This document shows positions 1-12,590 of a stretch of 64,000 bases of DNA, in pieces. Within the stretch, counting starts at the first letter, position 1; every line of letters starts with the position of its first letter. Position numbers and translations under genes: made by a program. Where the stretch lies: the NCBI RefSeq assembly GCF_012273895.1, contig NC_052126.1, positions 6,337,218 through 6,401,217 of the forward strand, given 5' to 3'. The DNA is from Zerene cesonia. Taxonomy: Eukaryota > Arthropoda > Insecta > Lepidoptera > Pieridae. The notes beneath the pieces are model-generated. The model saw only the letters and a program-made list of their open reading frames with translations. It was not told where the DNA came from and did no database searches.

Positions 1-328
1 ATGTGCTATAGGGTTTATTTTATTTTGTCTTCATCCCGGGTCAACCAGGGCGAAGCTGAGGCGAGCGGCCAGTATTTCATAAAGCTTGCAATACATAGCT
101 GAATCTAAACTAAGCGCCGCCCCGGGCGTTGTAAAATAAAATTCACTGTCAAATTTAAAATATTTAAAACTCACCCCATTTATTTCCCGCTATTTTTTAT
201 TAAAAGTAGATACATTGGTAATTTATTTTTTAATTACGAACCCACAAAAAGTGCTCTCGAAATTTTTTAATCTCTCAAATATTTTCACCTTCTGAAAGTT
301 TGCTACCCTAGAATACATTTATAAAATA

Positions 329-527
329 CTAGCTGCGCCCCGCGGTTTCACCCGTGTAAGTCCATATCCCATAGGAATATCGGGATAAGAAAGTTGCCTA
401 TATGTTATTCCAGTTGTCCAGCTGTCTACGTACCAAATTTCATTGCAACCGGTCCAGTAGTTTTTGCGTAAAAGAGCAACAAACACACACATCCTTACAA
501 ACTTTCGCATTTATAATATTACTAGGA
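329..527 (-). mobile_element. Helitron-like non-autonomous element, full copy
   Basis: Read on the minus strand, the unit begins TCC and ends CTAG. It lies between A (window base 528 complemented) and T (328 complemented), which is the A|T insertion pattern of Helitrons with no target duplication. The GC-rich palindromic stretch near the CTAG end (CCGCGG) matches the expected terminal hairpin. Similar copies occur at least ten times in the window, on both strands. The family name (Lep1-type Helitron) is inferred from memory of lepidopteran repeats. Confidence 0.75.
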
Positions 528-984
528 TTAAGTAGGATCTATGATAATTTGCTATAGCTAATTAACCGGCATGTATTAATTGTAAGGAAACAAACAGCAA
601 AAACATAATTAATTTACATTTTTATGTATTAACATTTACCCAGAATATAGTACCTACAAATCCATAGTATATCACAAAATATTATATAATTGTTACATTT
701 ATATTAATAGCAAATTATCATAATTTAAAAGAGCAACTACAACATTTCACTCTTCTCAGTTAAAACTATGCTGATAAAAGGTGGTAAATTGATAAAACTA
801 CGCTATGACTTAAAAGGGCTTCTATAAGAAGTCTAATTGAATAAATAAATGTTTCAGTTTTTGATTGAGCTATCATTAACTAGTGTTCCGTCGCCCCGTG
901 GTGCCTATAAAACATATATGTATCACTCACATATTAAACCATATCATATAAAGCATTACAATGCTATATATCTAAACATTCAAT

Positions 985-1185
985 TTAACAAAGGCCGCGT
1001 TCCGTTGATTCAATATTGTAATCATTGAAATAATTATTCATATTGGTTGTGATGGTTCTTAATCATCTCAATAGATGGCGCGGGGTGTCCTTTAGGCACA
1101 TGAAACGGAAAGAGTAGAAGAGATTCGATTGCTGAGGTGGGAATCACGGGTGACCGAGAGGCTAGGCTGCCTCGTGATCAACATT
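985..1185 (+). repeat. Interspersed repeat, partly SINE-like
   Basis: Bases 985-1070 (containing AAAGGCCGCGTTCC) recur at about 29617-29703. The part from about 1080 (GGGGTGTCC...) to CTCGTGATCA resembles the SINE at 15118-15258, but with a degraded tRNA-like head and no intact B box. It ends at a T-rich stretch. Confidence 0.45.
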
Positions 1186-1303
1186 TTTTCTATTATTTCA
1201 AAAGTTTCTTATAGGTCCAATAGTTTCCGAATTTAGCGCTTTAAAACTATCAAACTCTTCAGCTTTATATTAGTAAAAATTAATGAACATACACATAATA
1301 TAA

Positions 1304-2303
1304 NNNNNNNNNNNNNNNNNNNNNNNNNNNNNNNNNNNNNNNNNNNNNNNNNNNNNNNNNNNNNNNNNNNNNNNNNNNNNNNNNNNNNNNNNNNNNNNNN
1401 NNNNNNNNNNNNNNNNNNNNNNNNNNNNNNNNNNNNNNNNNNNNNNNNNNNNNNNNNNNNNNNNNNNNNNNNNNNNNNNNNNNNNNNNNNNNNNNNNNNN
1501 NNNNNNNNNNNNNNNNNNNNNNNNNNNNNNNNNNNNNNNNNNNNNNNNNNNNNNNNNNNNNNNNNNNNNNNNNNNNNNNNNNNNNNNNNNNNNNNNNNNN
1601 NNNNNNNNNNNNNNNNNNNNNNNNNNNNNNNNNNNNNNNNNNNNNNNNNNNNNNNNNNNNNNNNNNNNNNNNNNNNNNNNNNNNNNNNNNNNNNNNNNNN
1701 NNNNNNNNNNNNNNNNNNNNNNNNNNNNNNNNNNNNNNNNNNNNNNNNNNNNNNNNNNNNNNNNNNNNNNNNNNNNNNNNNNNNNNNNNNNNNNNNNNNN
1801 NNNNNNNNNNNNNNNNNNNNNNNNNNNNNNNNNNNNNNNNNNNNNNNNNNNNNNNNNNNNNNNNNNNNNNNNNNNNNNNNNNNNNNNNNNNNNNNNNNNN
1901 NNNNNNNNNNNNNNNNNNNNNNNNNNNNNNNNNNNNNNNNNNNNNNNNNNNNNNNNNNNNNNNNNNNNNNNNNNNNNNNNNNNNNNNNNNNNNNNNNNNN
2001 NNNNNNNNNNNNNNNNNNNNNNNNNNNNNNNNNNNNNNNNNNNNNNNNNNNNNNNNNNNNNNNNNNNNNNNNNNNNNNNNNNNNNNNNNNNNNNNNNNNN
2101 NNNNNNNNNNNNNNNNNNNNNNNNNNNNNNNNNNNNNNNNNNNNNNNNNNNNNNNNNNNNNNNNNNNNNNNNNNNNNNNNNNNNNNNNNNNNNNNNNNNN
2201 NNNNNNNNNNNNNNNNNNNNNNNNNNNNNNNNNNNNNNNNNNNNNNNNNNNNNNNNNNNNNNNNNNNNNNNNNNNNNNNNNNNNNNNNNNNNNNNNNNNN
2301 NNN
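1304..2303. other. Assembly gap of exactly 1000 N
   Basis: The run of N is exactly 1000 long, as are the other three gaps, so the length is a placeholder and not a measurement. The right edge lies inside a Helitron-like repeat. Confidence 0.99.
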
Positions 2304-2382
2304 ATAACATATAGGCAACTTTTTATCCCGATATTCCTACGGGGTACAGACTTACATGGGTAAAACTGCGGAGCGCTGCTAG
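2304..2382 (+). mobile_element. Helitron-like element, 3' end only
   Basis: This is the 3' part of the same family as 329-527. It contains GATATTCCTACGGGG and ends at CTAG (2379-2382). The 5' part is lost in the gap, so the contig probably broke in this repeat. Confidence 0.65.
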
Positions 2383-4483
2383 TAGGCTATAATTTTATTT
2401 GTACCGATCTTTGTCGCGAACCACGATCGGCTAGTATATTATATTATACACATTTAGTTCATGCTTCAAAACATTTTATATTCATCACCTAAGATTTAGT
2501 AAGAAAGTATAAACTAGAAATTTAAGCATCACAATCAACAATCTAATACCTAATTTAGCCAACGTAATCGAGGTTAGAGTCTACCTAGATTTTAGTCACG
2601 TAACTCCTGACACGATTATTCGCCCAGCGGCACTAAAAGCTGGAACCTAGACTCATTGACCTAGGTACTTAAAACTTTACTATTACTAGCTATTCTTTCA
2701 TTTTAAATTAAAAGATCATGGATATATTTTACTTAATATGTTAATAAAATTAAAAATGTTGTATACAACTAGTTGTACCACGCAGCGGACGAAGCCACGG
2801 ATAAAAGCATGTATTCCTATCATATGTATTATTCTTATACATTAGCTATATCACTGCCAAGTATCTTCGGAATACGTTCAGTGGTTTTAGTGTGAAAGAG
2901 TAACATACATAGATTATAAATCATCATAAAGTTTCGCATTTATAATAGAAATGGGATAGATATTAATTAACCATGTTTAATCATTAAAGGTATTGTTTTT
3001 AAATTCTTGATCTCTACATCTTTATCAACCATTAACTTTTTAATAATTATTAATTGTTTTTGAGTATACATCATTATATCTTGGAAGATAAGATATGAAA
3101 TCCCCTGTTCTCTTGTGGGGTATGGGCATATATATTTCATATTTCATTCTTAACAGTTTCGTATTGATTCCTATTTAGGCTTCTATTCTTTTAGTCACTG
3201 AATGTCCAGGACCTATCAACTAAGGTTAATGGTAAGTTAAATTACGTTAATAAAAATAACTTTAATAATACATACCCAAAACATTTTACCTTATTAATTC
3301 ATAAACTAACTTAATCTGAACTAAAACATTAATTTGTTAATTTATAAGAACTATGTACTGACAGTCAGCAATCAATAAGATACTGTTTTAATTATTTAGA
3401 CATGATTTTTGTAGCATGTAGTGCATTCCGTATACTCTGCGTTACACGGATCAATATATCTATCAGCCAGGGAGTTATGTTGTATGTGCCGTGGTTGAAC
3501 AAATTTTAATGAGATAATCTCAATTTGAAAGATAAATACGGACCCATGTTTTACTGACCAATTTAATTTGATTTGCCCTGTTTAGTAAATTATTCGTTCG
3601 GTTTTTGTGGTTGAATTGAAAAGTGATGAAAATGGAGTTTTATACTGAAATATATTTTATTTTGTAAGTTTTATTTGAATTTGTTCAATCGTTTTTGTGT
3701 GATTTATAACATGATACTGCCATGTTAACAAAGAAGTTCAGATTTGTAACATTGGGACATTTAGTCTATAGTTATATATGTATAGACAGTTATTATGTAT
3801 GTAGGTACCAAATTCAATGATTAGTTATTATATGATTAATATCTGGCTAAATAGCAGGAACAATGGATATTCTAATTACGATTGCTTTATTCAAGAATAA
3901 ACGATTTAGGACAGAACGAATATATTTTAGAGAGAAAATCATTCAAATATCAATCATGAAACCTAATGATAGTTCAATGTCTTAAGAGATATATAGTATA
4001 CAACTTGCCAAAGATACTTGGCACAGTTTTAAGAAAACAATATCATTGTTCTATCCATTAGTACGTAATAACGCACCTCCAGCGCTCCAGAAATCTTTGG
4101 GGTCACGTTACATAGCTAAAATATCAAGAATCGAGCTCTTTTTAGGTCGGGAGGGAAGTGTTAATCCTTATCCCTTTGTCTGTGCCCAGAAGGTTGCGTT
4201 TCGCGCCACAACGTTACATAATACGTTCATGTTACGGAGCAGAAATTCCCAGGGACCAAGATCGATGCCGCTGCGTTGTATCTGGTTTTTTCGGACACTA
4301 TACCAACCGGGAGGGGTGAACGAACGGGGTTATGTAAGGCCGATCAATAGCACGCGACATGCGCGCACCCCAGCACTACCCTCGCATAATCGCTCGCGCG
4401 GGCCGCCATAACGGACGTGCCGTATTTTATTTTACCGCGTTTTGTTTCCCTTTCGTTCTTTCCGTTTATGATTTAAAGCCACC
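2383..4483. other. Upstream region and probable 5' UTR of the ELAV-like gene
   Basis: AT-rich sequence without a recognised gene up to about 4030. From there to 4483 the base composition becomes clearly more GC-rich, and this stretch runs straight into the ELAV-like start codon, so it is probably promoter and 5' leader. An open frame at 4046-4411 resembles no protein known to me and is treated as non-coding. No TATA box or splice site could be fixed. Confidence 0.4.
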
Positions 4484-5228
4484 ATGTCGAAGGGCGACAC
4501 CGAACAGCAGAATGGCTCCGGCGAGGAGTCCAAGACTAACCTGATCATCAACTATCTACCCCAGAGCATGACGCAGGAGGAAATCAGGAGTCTCTTCTCC
4601 AGTATAGGCGAAGTGGAGTCGTGCAAGCTGATAAGGAACAAGGGGGCGGCGTTCCCGGACGCGCTCAACCACGCGCTGCACGGCGGCGGACAGAGCCTCG
4701 GCTACGCTTTCGTCAACTACCACCGCCCGGAAGATGCGGAGAAAGCGATTGCCACCCTCAACGGCCTCCGCCTGCAGAACAAGACTATCAAGGTATCGTA
4801 CGCTAGACCCAGCAGCGAGGCCATCAAAGGCGCCAACCTCTACGTATCAGGGCTGCCAAAGACAATGACACAATCAGAATTGGAGCGGCTATTCAGCCCA
4901 TACGGCCGCATCATAACTTCAAGGATACTCTGCGAGAATTCTGGCGGGAGACCGTTCACTGGAGGAGAACAAGGCTTATCTAAGGGCGTGGGATTCATCA
5001 GATTCGACCAGCGCGTAGAAGCCGAGAGAGCTATTCAGGAACTGAACGGAACAGTGCCCAAAGGAGCATCAGAACCGATCACAGTGAAGTTCGCAAATAA
5101 CCCAAGTAACAACGGCAAGGCGCTCGCACCGCTGGCCGCGTACCTGCCGGCCGCGCTGCGCTTCCCTGCCCCGCTCGGCCGCTTCAGCTCAGGCAAGTCC
5201 CTACTCGCTATAAACAAAGGCCTCCAGC
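4484..5228 (+). CDS. ELAV/Hu-family RNA-binding protein, N-terminal part (RRM1 and RRM2)
   Basis: Neuronal-type ELAV/Hu proteins bind AU- or U-rich RNA and control splicing, polyadenylation and mRNA stability. The start ATG sits in a near-perfect Kozak context (GCCACCATG). The 248 visible residues hold RRM1 (RNP2 NLIINYL at 19-25, RNP1 LGYAFVNY at 72-79) and RRM2 (RNP2 NLYVSGL at 118-124, RNP1 KGVGFIRF at 167-174). The family linker KTIKVSYARPSSE lies between them, and the start of the hinge ends near LLAINKGLQ. Both RRMs sit in one uninterrupted exon. Unusually, the beta2-beta3 loop is lengthened in both: about 17 residues (54-70) where the family has about 4, and about nine extra residues near 152-163. 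The gap at 5229 removes the rest of the hinge and RRM3. Whether it is elav, fne or Rbp9 cannot be decided here. The family assignment is very safe. Confidence 0.93.
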
Positions 5229-6228
5229 NNNNNNNNNNNNNNNNNNNNNNNNNNNNNNNNNNNNNNNNNNNNNNNNNNNNNNNNNNNNNNNNNNNNNNNN
5301 NNNNNNNNNNNNNNNNNNNNNNNNNNNNNNNNNNNNNNNNNNNNNNNNNNNNNNNNNNNNNNNNNNNNNNNNNNNNNNNNNNNNNNNNNNNNNNNNNNNN
5401 NNNNNNNNNNNNNNNNNNNNNNNNNNNNNNNNNNNNNNNNNNNNNNNNNNNNNNNNNNNNNNNNNNNNNNNNNNNNNNNNNNNNNNNNNNNNNNNNNNNN
5501 NNNNNNNNNNNNNNNNNNNNNNNNNNNNNNNNNNNNNNNNNNNNNNNNNNNNNNNNNNNNNNNNNNNNNNNNNNNNNNNNNNNNNNNNNNNNNNNNNNNN
5601 NNNNNNNNNNNNNNNNNNNNNNNNNNNNNNNNNNNNNNNNNNNNNNNNNNNNNNNNNNNNNNNNNNNNNNNNNNNNNNNNNNNNNNNNNNNNNNNNNNNN
5701 NNNNNNNNNNNNNNNNNNNNNNNNNNNNNNNNNNNNNNNNNNNNNNNNNNNNNNNNNNNNNNNNNNNNNNNNNNNNNNNNNNNNNNNNNNNNNNNNNNNN
5801 NNNNNNNNNNNNNNNNNNNNNNNNNNNNNNNNNNNNNNNNNNNNNNNNNNNNNNNNNNNNNNNNNNNNNNNNNNNNNNNNNNNNNNNNNNNNNNNNNNNN
5901 NNNNNNNNNNNNNNNNNNNNNNNNNNNNNNNNNNNNNNNNNNNNNNNNNNNNNNNNNNNNNNNNNNNNNNNNNNNNNNNNNNNNNNNNNNNNNNNNNNNN
6001 NNNNNNNNNNNNNNNNNNNNNNNNNNNNNNNNNNNNNNNNNNNNNNNNNNNNNNNNNNNNNNNNNNNNNNNNNNNNNNNNNNNNNNNNNNNNNNNNNNNN
6101 NNNNNNNNNNNNNNNNNNNNNNNNNNNNNNNNNNNNNNNNNNNNNNNNNNNNNNNNNNNNNNNNNNNNNNNNNNNNNNNNNNNNNNNNNNNNNNNNNNNN
6201 NNNNNNNNNNNNNNNNNNNNNNNNNNNN
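5229..6228. other. Assembly gap of exactly 1000 N inside the ELAV-like gene
   Basis: The gap interrupts an open coding exon. The sequence after it (6229 onward) does not encode RRM3, so either RRM3 lies within the missing sequence or the next contig is not the true neighbour. Confidence 0.99.
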
Positions 6229-6407
6229 AATACATATAAAAAGAGCCAATAATGAAAAAGTTAAAAAATGGCTCGATTGCAATAAGCCAGTTCTACTTAC
6301 AATTTTAAACAAGTGGTAGCCTACAGGGCTCGCTATTTGCAAGTTAAATTGTTCAAGAGTGCTTGAGAATCAATAGGGTTGTCACTTTTAATATTTATGT
6401 ATATATT

Positions 6408-6600
6408 GAAGTGAAACTTCTTTAGAATCGTTGTGATTTCAAACCTGATGCAACGGAAAAACGACAGGTAAGAGACACAAATACAAAAATGTGTAGAATG
6501 AAGCCGGCAAAGAATGAGACAGAAATATACATACTATTTTATTCATTCTTTTGACGATTTATTGGAGTTTCACTTCTATCATGTGTGAATCGCACACACA
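6408..6600 (+). repeat. Interspersed repeat with GAAGTGAAACTTC inverted motifs, copy 1
   Basis: Begins with GAAGTGAAACTTC, and a near inverse of it (GGAGTTTCACTTC) occurs at 6564-6576. The sequence closely matches 61913-62168, including the shared GAATCGCACACACACC just past the inverted motif. Because similarity continues beyond the inverted motif, that motif is internal and not the true end. Class unknown; probably a non-autonomous element. Confidence 0.6.
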
Positions 6601-6617
6601 CCTTTTTTTTATTTATT

Positions 6618-6800
6618 AAGAATACTAGTTCTTTCGCACGCGTTAAATTCGGATTAGCTTAATAGATGTTATTATACTAATATACCTTCCTCTTGAATCG
6701 CTCTATCTATTAAAAAAAAGCATCAAAATCCAGTTTCGAATCAACAATCTTAAATATAGGGATAAACAGAGAAAGCGACTTTGTTTTATACTATGTAGTG
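6618..6800 (+). repeat. Interspersed repeat ending at TTTTATACTATGTAGTG
   Basis: Diverged copies occur at 39486-39665 (+), 58008-58110 (-) and 20040-20145 (-). All share a GCTTcGCACGCGTTAA-like head and the TATACTATGTAGTG tail. No coding content is visible. Confidence 0.5.
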
Positions 6801-9696
6801 GAGATGTCATCTATTTTTCACGAGTGATAGTGAAGTGATTATAATATAGACTGTTATTGTATTTTTAAACTTTGTACCGTTGTGTACGCTTCGGTTTTCT
6901 TTACTTTACTAATTTCGGGCACAACAATTTTGCATGTATGAAAGACTAGCTTTTTGGCTCAGCTTCGTCCTGGTTGACTGGGTGTGAAAAAACAGCAACA
7001 GAAATTGTTTAGATCATTGTGTGTTAGACTTCTCTGCTATTGAAACTACGCTTGTTTTTAATTCTATTCAATAATTTAAATATATATTAGACTATCGGTC
7101 CGCCGTGGCTTATATATTATATGTAAAGCAACGTTAAAGCATTTAGTTTTTTCAATTAGTCAATTTCCTTTAGCGCTTTAATACTAACGAACAAATCAAT
7201 TCAGCTTTATGATTAATGATAATATAAATGGAAGTGTGTTTTGACAACCCTAAAAGCCTGAAACAATTTGAATGCTAATAACAGAACGGCTCTACCTCAG
7301 TAGCCTACAGTTTTCATTATTCCGTGTATTATGACAGGAAAGATTTTTTCATTAAAAATAGACATTTACAATAAATGTGATAAGTGGCACCCGTTTTAGG
7401 CTGAGTTCAAAGAACTCGCCTGTGTGGACAGGCACCAGCTTCTTTCCTTACTACAGTTATATTAGTATGCCTTTAATTAAAATACATCATAATATTTATA
7501 ATTTTCTTGATATGATATAGACAAGAAGTAAAATAGAAATTAATGAAATAAAACAAATAAAATAAAAACCTGAGTGTGTGCAATGATTGTGTGGATGGGT
7601 GTGTGTATATGTGTATGTGTGGATGCTAGTGAGTGTGTGTGTGTTGATTGGTGTGCATCAGGAAGTGTTAGTAAAATGCATGAGTAGCCAGTGGCCTTTT
7701 CTATCCAGGTTACTCACCAGCGTGCAAATTCGTGGGTTTGCGAATTCGTTCGAATATAAGCGACTATGGTGTCTTTAGCCTTACGTTGGGGTCGTATCGG
7801 AGATCCTTCATGGCCGTTTATGGGCGATGGTGATCGCTTACTGTCAAGCAGACTAGAAGCTCAGTTAAGTCCCGCTATGACTTTATTTAAAGTACTTAAA
7901 ACATTACATATGATGATATATATTCAAAATTATTATGTATTCAAAATTTTACATACATTTTTAGTATTCATTTTTATTAATAACTAGCTACACGCCCGGA
8001 TAGTCATTTATCGTAATTGAAATAATATAAACTATGCTATATTTTATGTTGGATCAAACTCTACATGGTGTGCAAATTTGATTAAAGTCGGTCGAGTAGT
8101 TTTGGAGCCCATCGCGGACAAACAACGTGACACGTAATTTATATATATGTATTAGAATTAAAAAATTGCATATATTTTTAGACAAAATTTTACAAATATT
8201 ATCTATTCATTTCTCAATTAAGACAATACTGCACAAAATAGATAATCAGAAACTATTTTAAGTTACTAAATATTAGTTAGGGGTTAGCCCCTTTTAGGGG
8301 TAGGTCTCCCCTCGCGCATAGAGCAGGTACTACAGGTGCACACTACTGCGTACACGGATAAACACCAATAATTTATATCGTGTATTTTAAGGGAATTTCA
8401 ATGAAAAACTATTTTTTTGTTTTCATTTACATTGTTTATATTAAGGCGTGATTTCGGCAATTTATTTCGATCAATGTGATAAATAATATATAACATATAA
8501 TATATTAATATATGTATAATACACCATTTAGTTATATAGTAATAAACTTGCTAATATTTTTATATAAAAAATGGTAAATATTAGTTTTATGTCTATACTA
8601 GACGCTCGTCTCGTCTCCGTCCCGGATATTAAGATTCCTGTTTTACCCCAAGGGAGCATTAATCGGGATAAACAGTATCTTATCACCTAAGTCAGTTCAT
8701 TCCCTGTGTGTATACAAAATTTCATGTGTGATTGACGGACAAACATTCAAACAAACTTTCACATTTATAATATTGGTGTGATAAGATATAGAAGTTTGTT
8801 GAGTTTGGTGAGATGGTGAGATCATTATAAAATAAAATTTAAATATCCTCTCGAATCAAAGTGTTGTGTTGTGTTGAAAATCTTGAATTTGAAATTTGAC
8901 ATAGCATTTTCCTAGTCAATCCCTTTCGTTTGATACCCATATTGAAGGGTTTTGAATAAATATTTAATCCGATATTTTGTGGAGGCCGCAATTTTTGACC
9001 GATTTTCACCAAGACAAACTTAATCAAAATCGGCTCATCCATTAGAGCCAAATACAAACAGACAGACAGGCGTTGACGACAAATATAACAGCCCTTTACG
9101 TCTTGAGAATGGCTGCAGTAGGTTCTAGACGGTTTAAATGCTATGACGGATGTCGTATCTGTTGGGTTTTGATGTAAATCCATTTATATTATTGATAGAT
9201 TCGTAGCCGGGGTGAACGACCGGAGGGAGAGGGTGGCTGCTATCCTGATTATATTGGGGTTGGTGTCCGTTCATACGCGATACGGTTACACAAACAAAAA
9301 ATCATAAATAATTGGCAAACACTTTTGATACAAAGTTTTGTTGGTAAGTTTCAAATGTATTTAATTGCTAATCTATAATAAAAGAGGAGTTTGTCTGTTT
9401 ATATACTACAATATATTACAAAAATACTTTTAACATTGGCATAGATAACATAAATACTATAGTATAGTAGAACCATTGGATATGAACGTCATTCAAACTC
9501 AAACTCAAACGTTTATGTATTCAATAAGACTTCTTATGAAATACTTACACATAAAACTTCTTTGAATCGTCATTTTACACAGTTATAACATTTAGCGCCG
9601 GTTCGGAAAGCAGTTTCAACAGAGAAGAGACGGCAAGAAACTCTGTAGTTGCTCTTATAAAATAACTAAAAGATTCCCTTGTGTTATCCTATCCTA

Positions 9697-9877
9697 TCCT
9701 ACTAATATTGTAAATGTGACAGTTTGTAACGATGTGTGTGTGTTTGTTACTCTTTCACGCAAAAACTACTGAACCGATTGCAATGAAATTTGGAATGTTA
9801 AGTAAGATAGCTGGACAACTGGAATAACATATAGGCAACTTTTTTATCCCGATATTGAAACTGCTGAGCACAACTAG
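9697..9877 (+). mobile_element. Helitron-like element, diverged copy
   Basis: Begins TCC after A and ends CTAG (9874-9877) before T, with the family core (CTTTCACGCAAAAACTACTG). The 3' terminal region is shortened and mutated compared with the other copies. Confidence 0.65.
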
Positions 9878-11395
9878 TAGGTTGTATATGTGCTACGGAC
9901 GAAGCCAAACGGACTGCTAGTATTTTGCTGGTGGTTCGCTTGACAAACTTTCGCATTTATAATATTAGTAGGAAGTAGGATTAAATAACGGTTTATTTTA
10001 TTTTGCCTGATACAAGAAAGCTAAATACAAACTTTATTGGTGTTTGAAGTATGACGTGAAGAACAAGTATGACGTTAATATGGCGGTAAGTCAATCCTAT
10101 TCTTAGTTGAATCGAATAGTCTATCACTAAGATAAATGAAAACGCTAGAGGATAAGCAAGCATTTCTATAGCCTAAGTATTTTGCCTTATCATCATATCA
10201 TTGCTAAATATCGTCAAATATCATCAGTGGTTTTCGTGCGAAAGAGTAAAAATACATACATTTACTTTGAGAAAGCAAAGATTTTTCAAAAATAAGGAAA
10301 ATTTCAATAATTATCTCAGATTAGATAGAGCAAGAGCACAAGAAATACTAATATAACGAAAGAAGTCCATGTACCATAGAGATTTCATCCACAAAATAAA
10401 CCTGGTTGAAACAATACAAGTTAAATTCTTTTTCTGCAATATCAGAATTATTTTCAAGAACTTATTTATAAATTGATTATGGCAATATTTGAAAAATATA
10501 ATACAATATAAAGAACCTATTTAAACTTAATACTGAAATCAATGCTTTTATGAACATTACCACATCAGATTTAATTAAATACTTTTTTAAACGAAACTGT
10601 ATTTATGCTTTATACTAGTCGCTCTTTAAAACCAAGAAAAGAGATTTTAACATGGATTCATTACTATTTGGACCACCAGGAATTGAACCTGGTCCCGCTA
10701 CAGAATAGTACAGCCACTAAACCTAAGGTCCCTATGTTTTATTCATTAAAACGCAACGGAAACAAACAACCCTCGCGGGCACTGAAAAAGCTATAACAAC
10801 CCTAATAAACACGGTTTTCTGCAAAATACGACTCTATTTTCAAGATGTATGACTCAATTTTGCATGCACCGAAGTGTATAATTTAAAGCAAAAAATGTAG
10901 TATGCGAAAATATTCCTTAAATTCACCGCTGTTAGGCTTATTTTCGAAAAAAATAGGACTGGTAATAGAATTTCACACAAGATAGATATTTGCTTATTTA
11001 ATTTCAACTTTATGTTTATGCTGCTGAGTTTTAATCTCGTTTATAATAGATGTTTTTTAGTACACGGAACAAAAAAAAATGATTTTCTAAAACTTCCAAA
11101 GTGAAATCCTAGGTTCAATTAGTAATAGTATATATTATTTGTTCTTAAAAAATGTATAAGATAAACAGATGCGAAACTCGTTTGCCCCCATGCCCCAGGG
11201 ACATGGGGCCAAACCCACGACTAAACAAACATTATCACTTACTTTATATTTATACTACAGCTGTTCTGCCTAACTCTTATCATTTAGGGGTATGAGAAGA
11301 TGTTGGCTGATTCAGACCCACCCGATATGCACAGGAAATTACATTAGAATCGGTGCAGTTGTTTCTGAGTATCTTAACTAACATTGTGACACGAA

Positions 11396-11551
<156 letters not shown>

Positions 11552-11602
11552 GAGATTAGTGGGGCAATAACGTGAGCGTGTGAGAAAGAATTTATTTTTT
11601 TA

Positions 11603-11802
11603 CTAGCTGCGCCCTGCGGTTACACCCGCGTAAGTCCGTATCCCATAGGAATATCGGGATAAAAAGTGGCCTATATGTTATTCCAGTTGTCCAGCTGTCT
11701 ACGTACCAAATTTCATTGCAATCTGTTCAGCAGTTTTTGCGTGAAAGAGCAACAAACATACACACATCCTTACAAACTTTCGTATTTATAATATTTATAG
11801 GA
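11603..11802 (-). mobile_element. Helitron-like element, full copy
   Basis: Plus-strand reading starts CTAGCTGCGCC and ends GGA before T, with A at 11602. That is the same boundary logic as 329-527. Confidence 0.75.
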
Positions 11803-12260
11803 TTTCATAGAATATAATAGAGGCCCATATCCTTTTCCTTACCCTTCCCAATCCTTTCCATTATTCCTATCGCCCATCCTCCAGCAAAGTCGGCAATCCA
11901 TTTGTAGAGGCGTAAGGTCTGCAATGGACCTTACGCCTCTCCAAATGTTCATGGGCGGTGGTAGCGCTTACCATCAGGCGTCCCACCAGCTCCATTGCCG
12001 ACTGTAACATAAAAAAAAATAGCGGGCAACTGAGCTGGTGGGTCGCCTGATGGTAAGTAATCACCACCGTCCATGAACCGAGCAGAGGTAGTGCCTATAC
12101 TAATGCGATACATTTAAGGGATAAGGAATAAGGAAAGGTTTGATAATGGAATAAAGGAATGGACTGGGAATGGTGAGGAGAAGGATACTGTATTTCTTTT
12201 GAAACAGCTAACATATAATTTAAACGCACTGTCGACTTTTCCCTTTAAGTTTATTGAGGA

Positions 12261-12590
12261 CTAGCTTTTTGCCCGCGGCTTCGCCCACGTGGACTTCGGT
12301 TTTATCGCGCGTCATGGCAAGGAGTATTTTTTGCGCACTAAAAGTTTTTCGTTCAGCTCTATCTTCGTACCAAATTTCATCAAAATCGGTTTGACAATAA
12401 CGAACTTTCATACAAACTTTCATCCCCTCTTTCAACCCTTTCTACCCTTTTTTCGCGATAAAAAGTATCCCATGTCATTAGCCAAGTTCAGTTCTATCTT
12501 CATACCAAATTTTATTAAAATCGTTTCAGCGGTTTAGGCGTGAAAGCGTATCAGACAGACAGAGTTACTTTCACATTTTAAATATAGGGA
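12261..12590 (-). mobile_element. Longer Helitron-like element (second subfamily)
   Basis: On the minus strand it runs from TCCC to CTAG and ends in a CCGCGGGC-type GC hairpin followed by AAAAAGCTAG. It is about 330 bp. It shares most of its length, including the GACAGACAGA-type microsatellite, with 20686-21042 on the other strand. Confidence 0.65.

Noticed and set aside
1233..2318. Long frames across the N gaps here and at 5035-6342, 21827-23080 and 31978-33424
   Set aside because: They consist almost wholly of N; only the RT fragment and the ELAV-like exon at their edges are real.
4046..4411. 121-codon frame upstream of the ELAV-like gene
   Set aside because: No family resemblance, low-quality composition, and position in the probable 5' leader.
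12220..12537. Frames on both strands near 12220-12537, and at 20853-21053
   Set aside because: They lie inside Helitron-like elements of the longer subfamily, which are non-coding.
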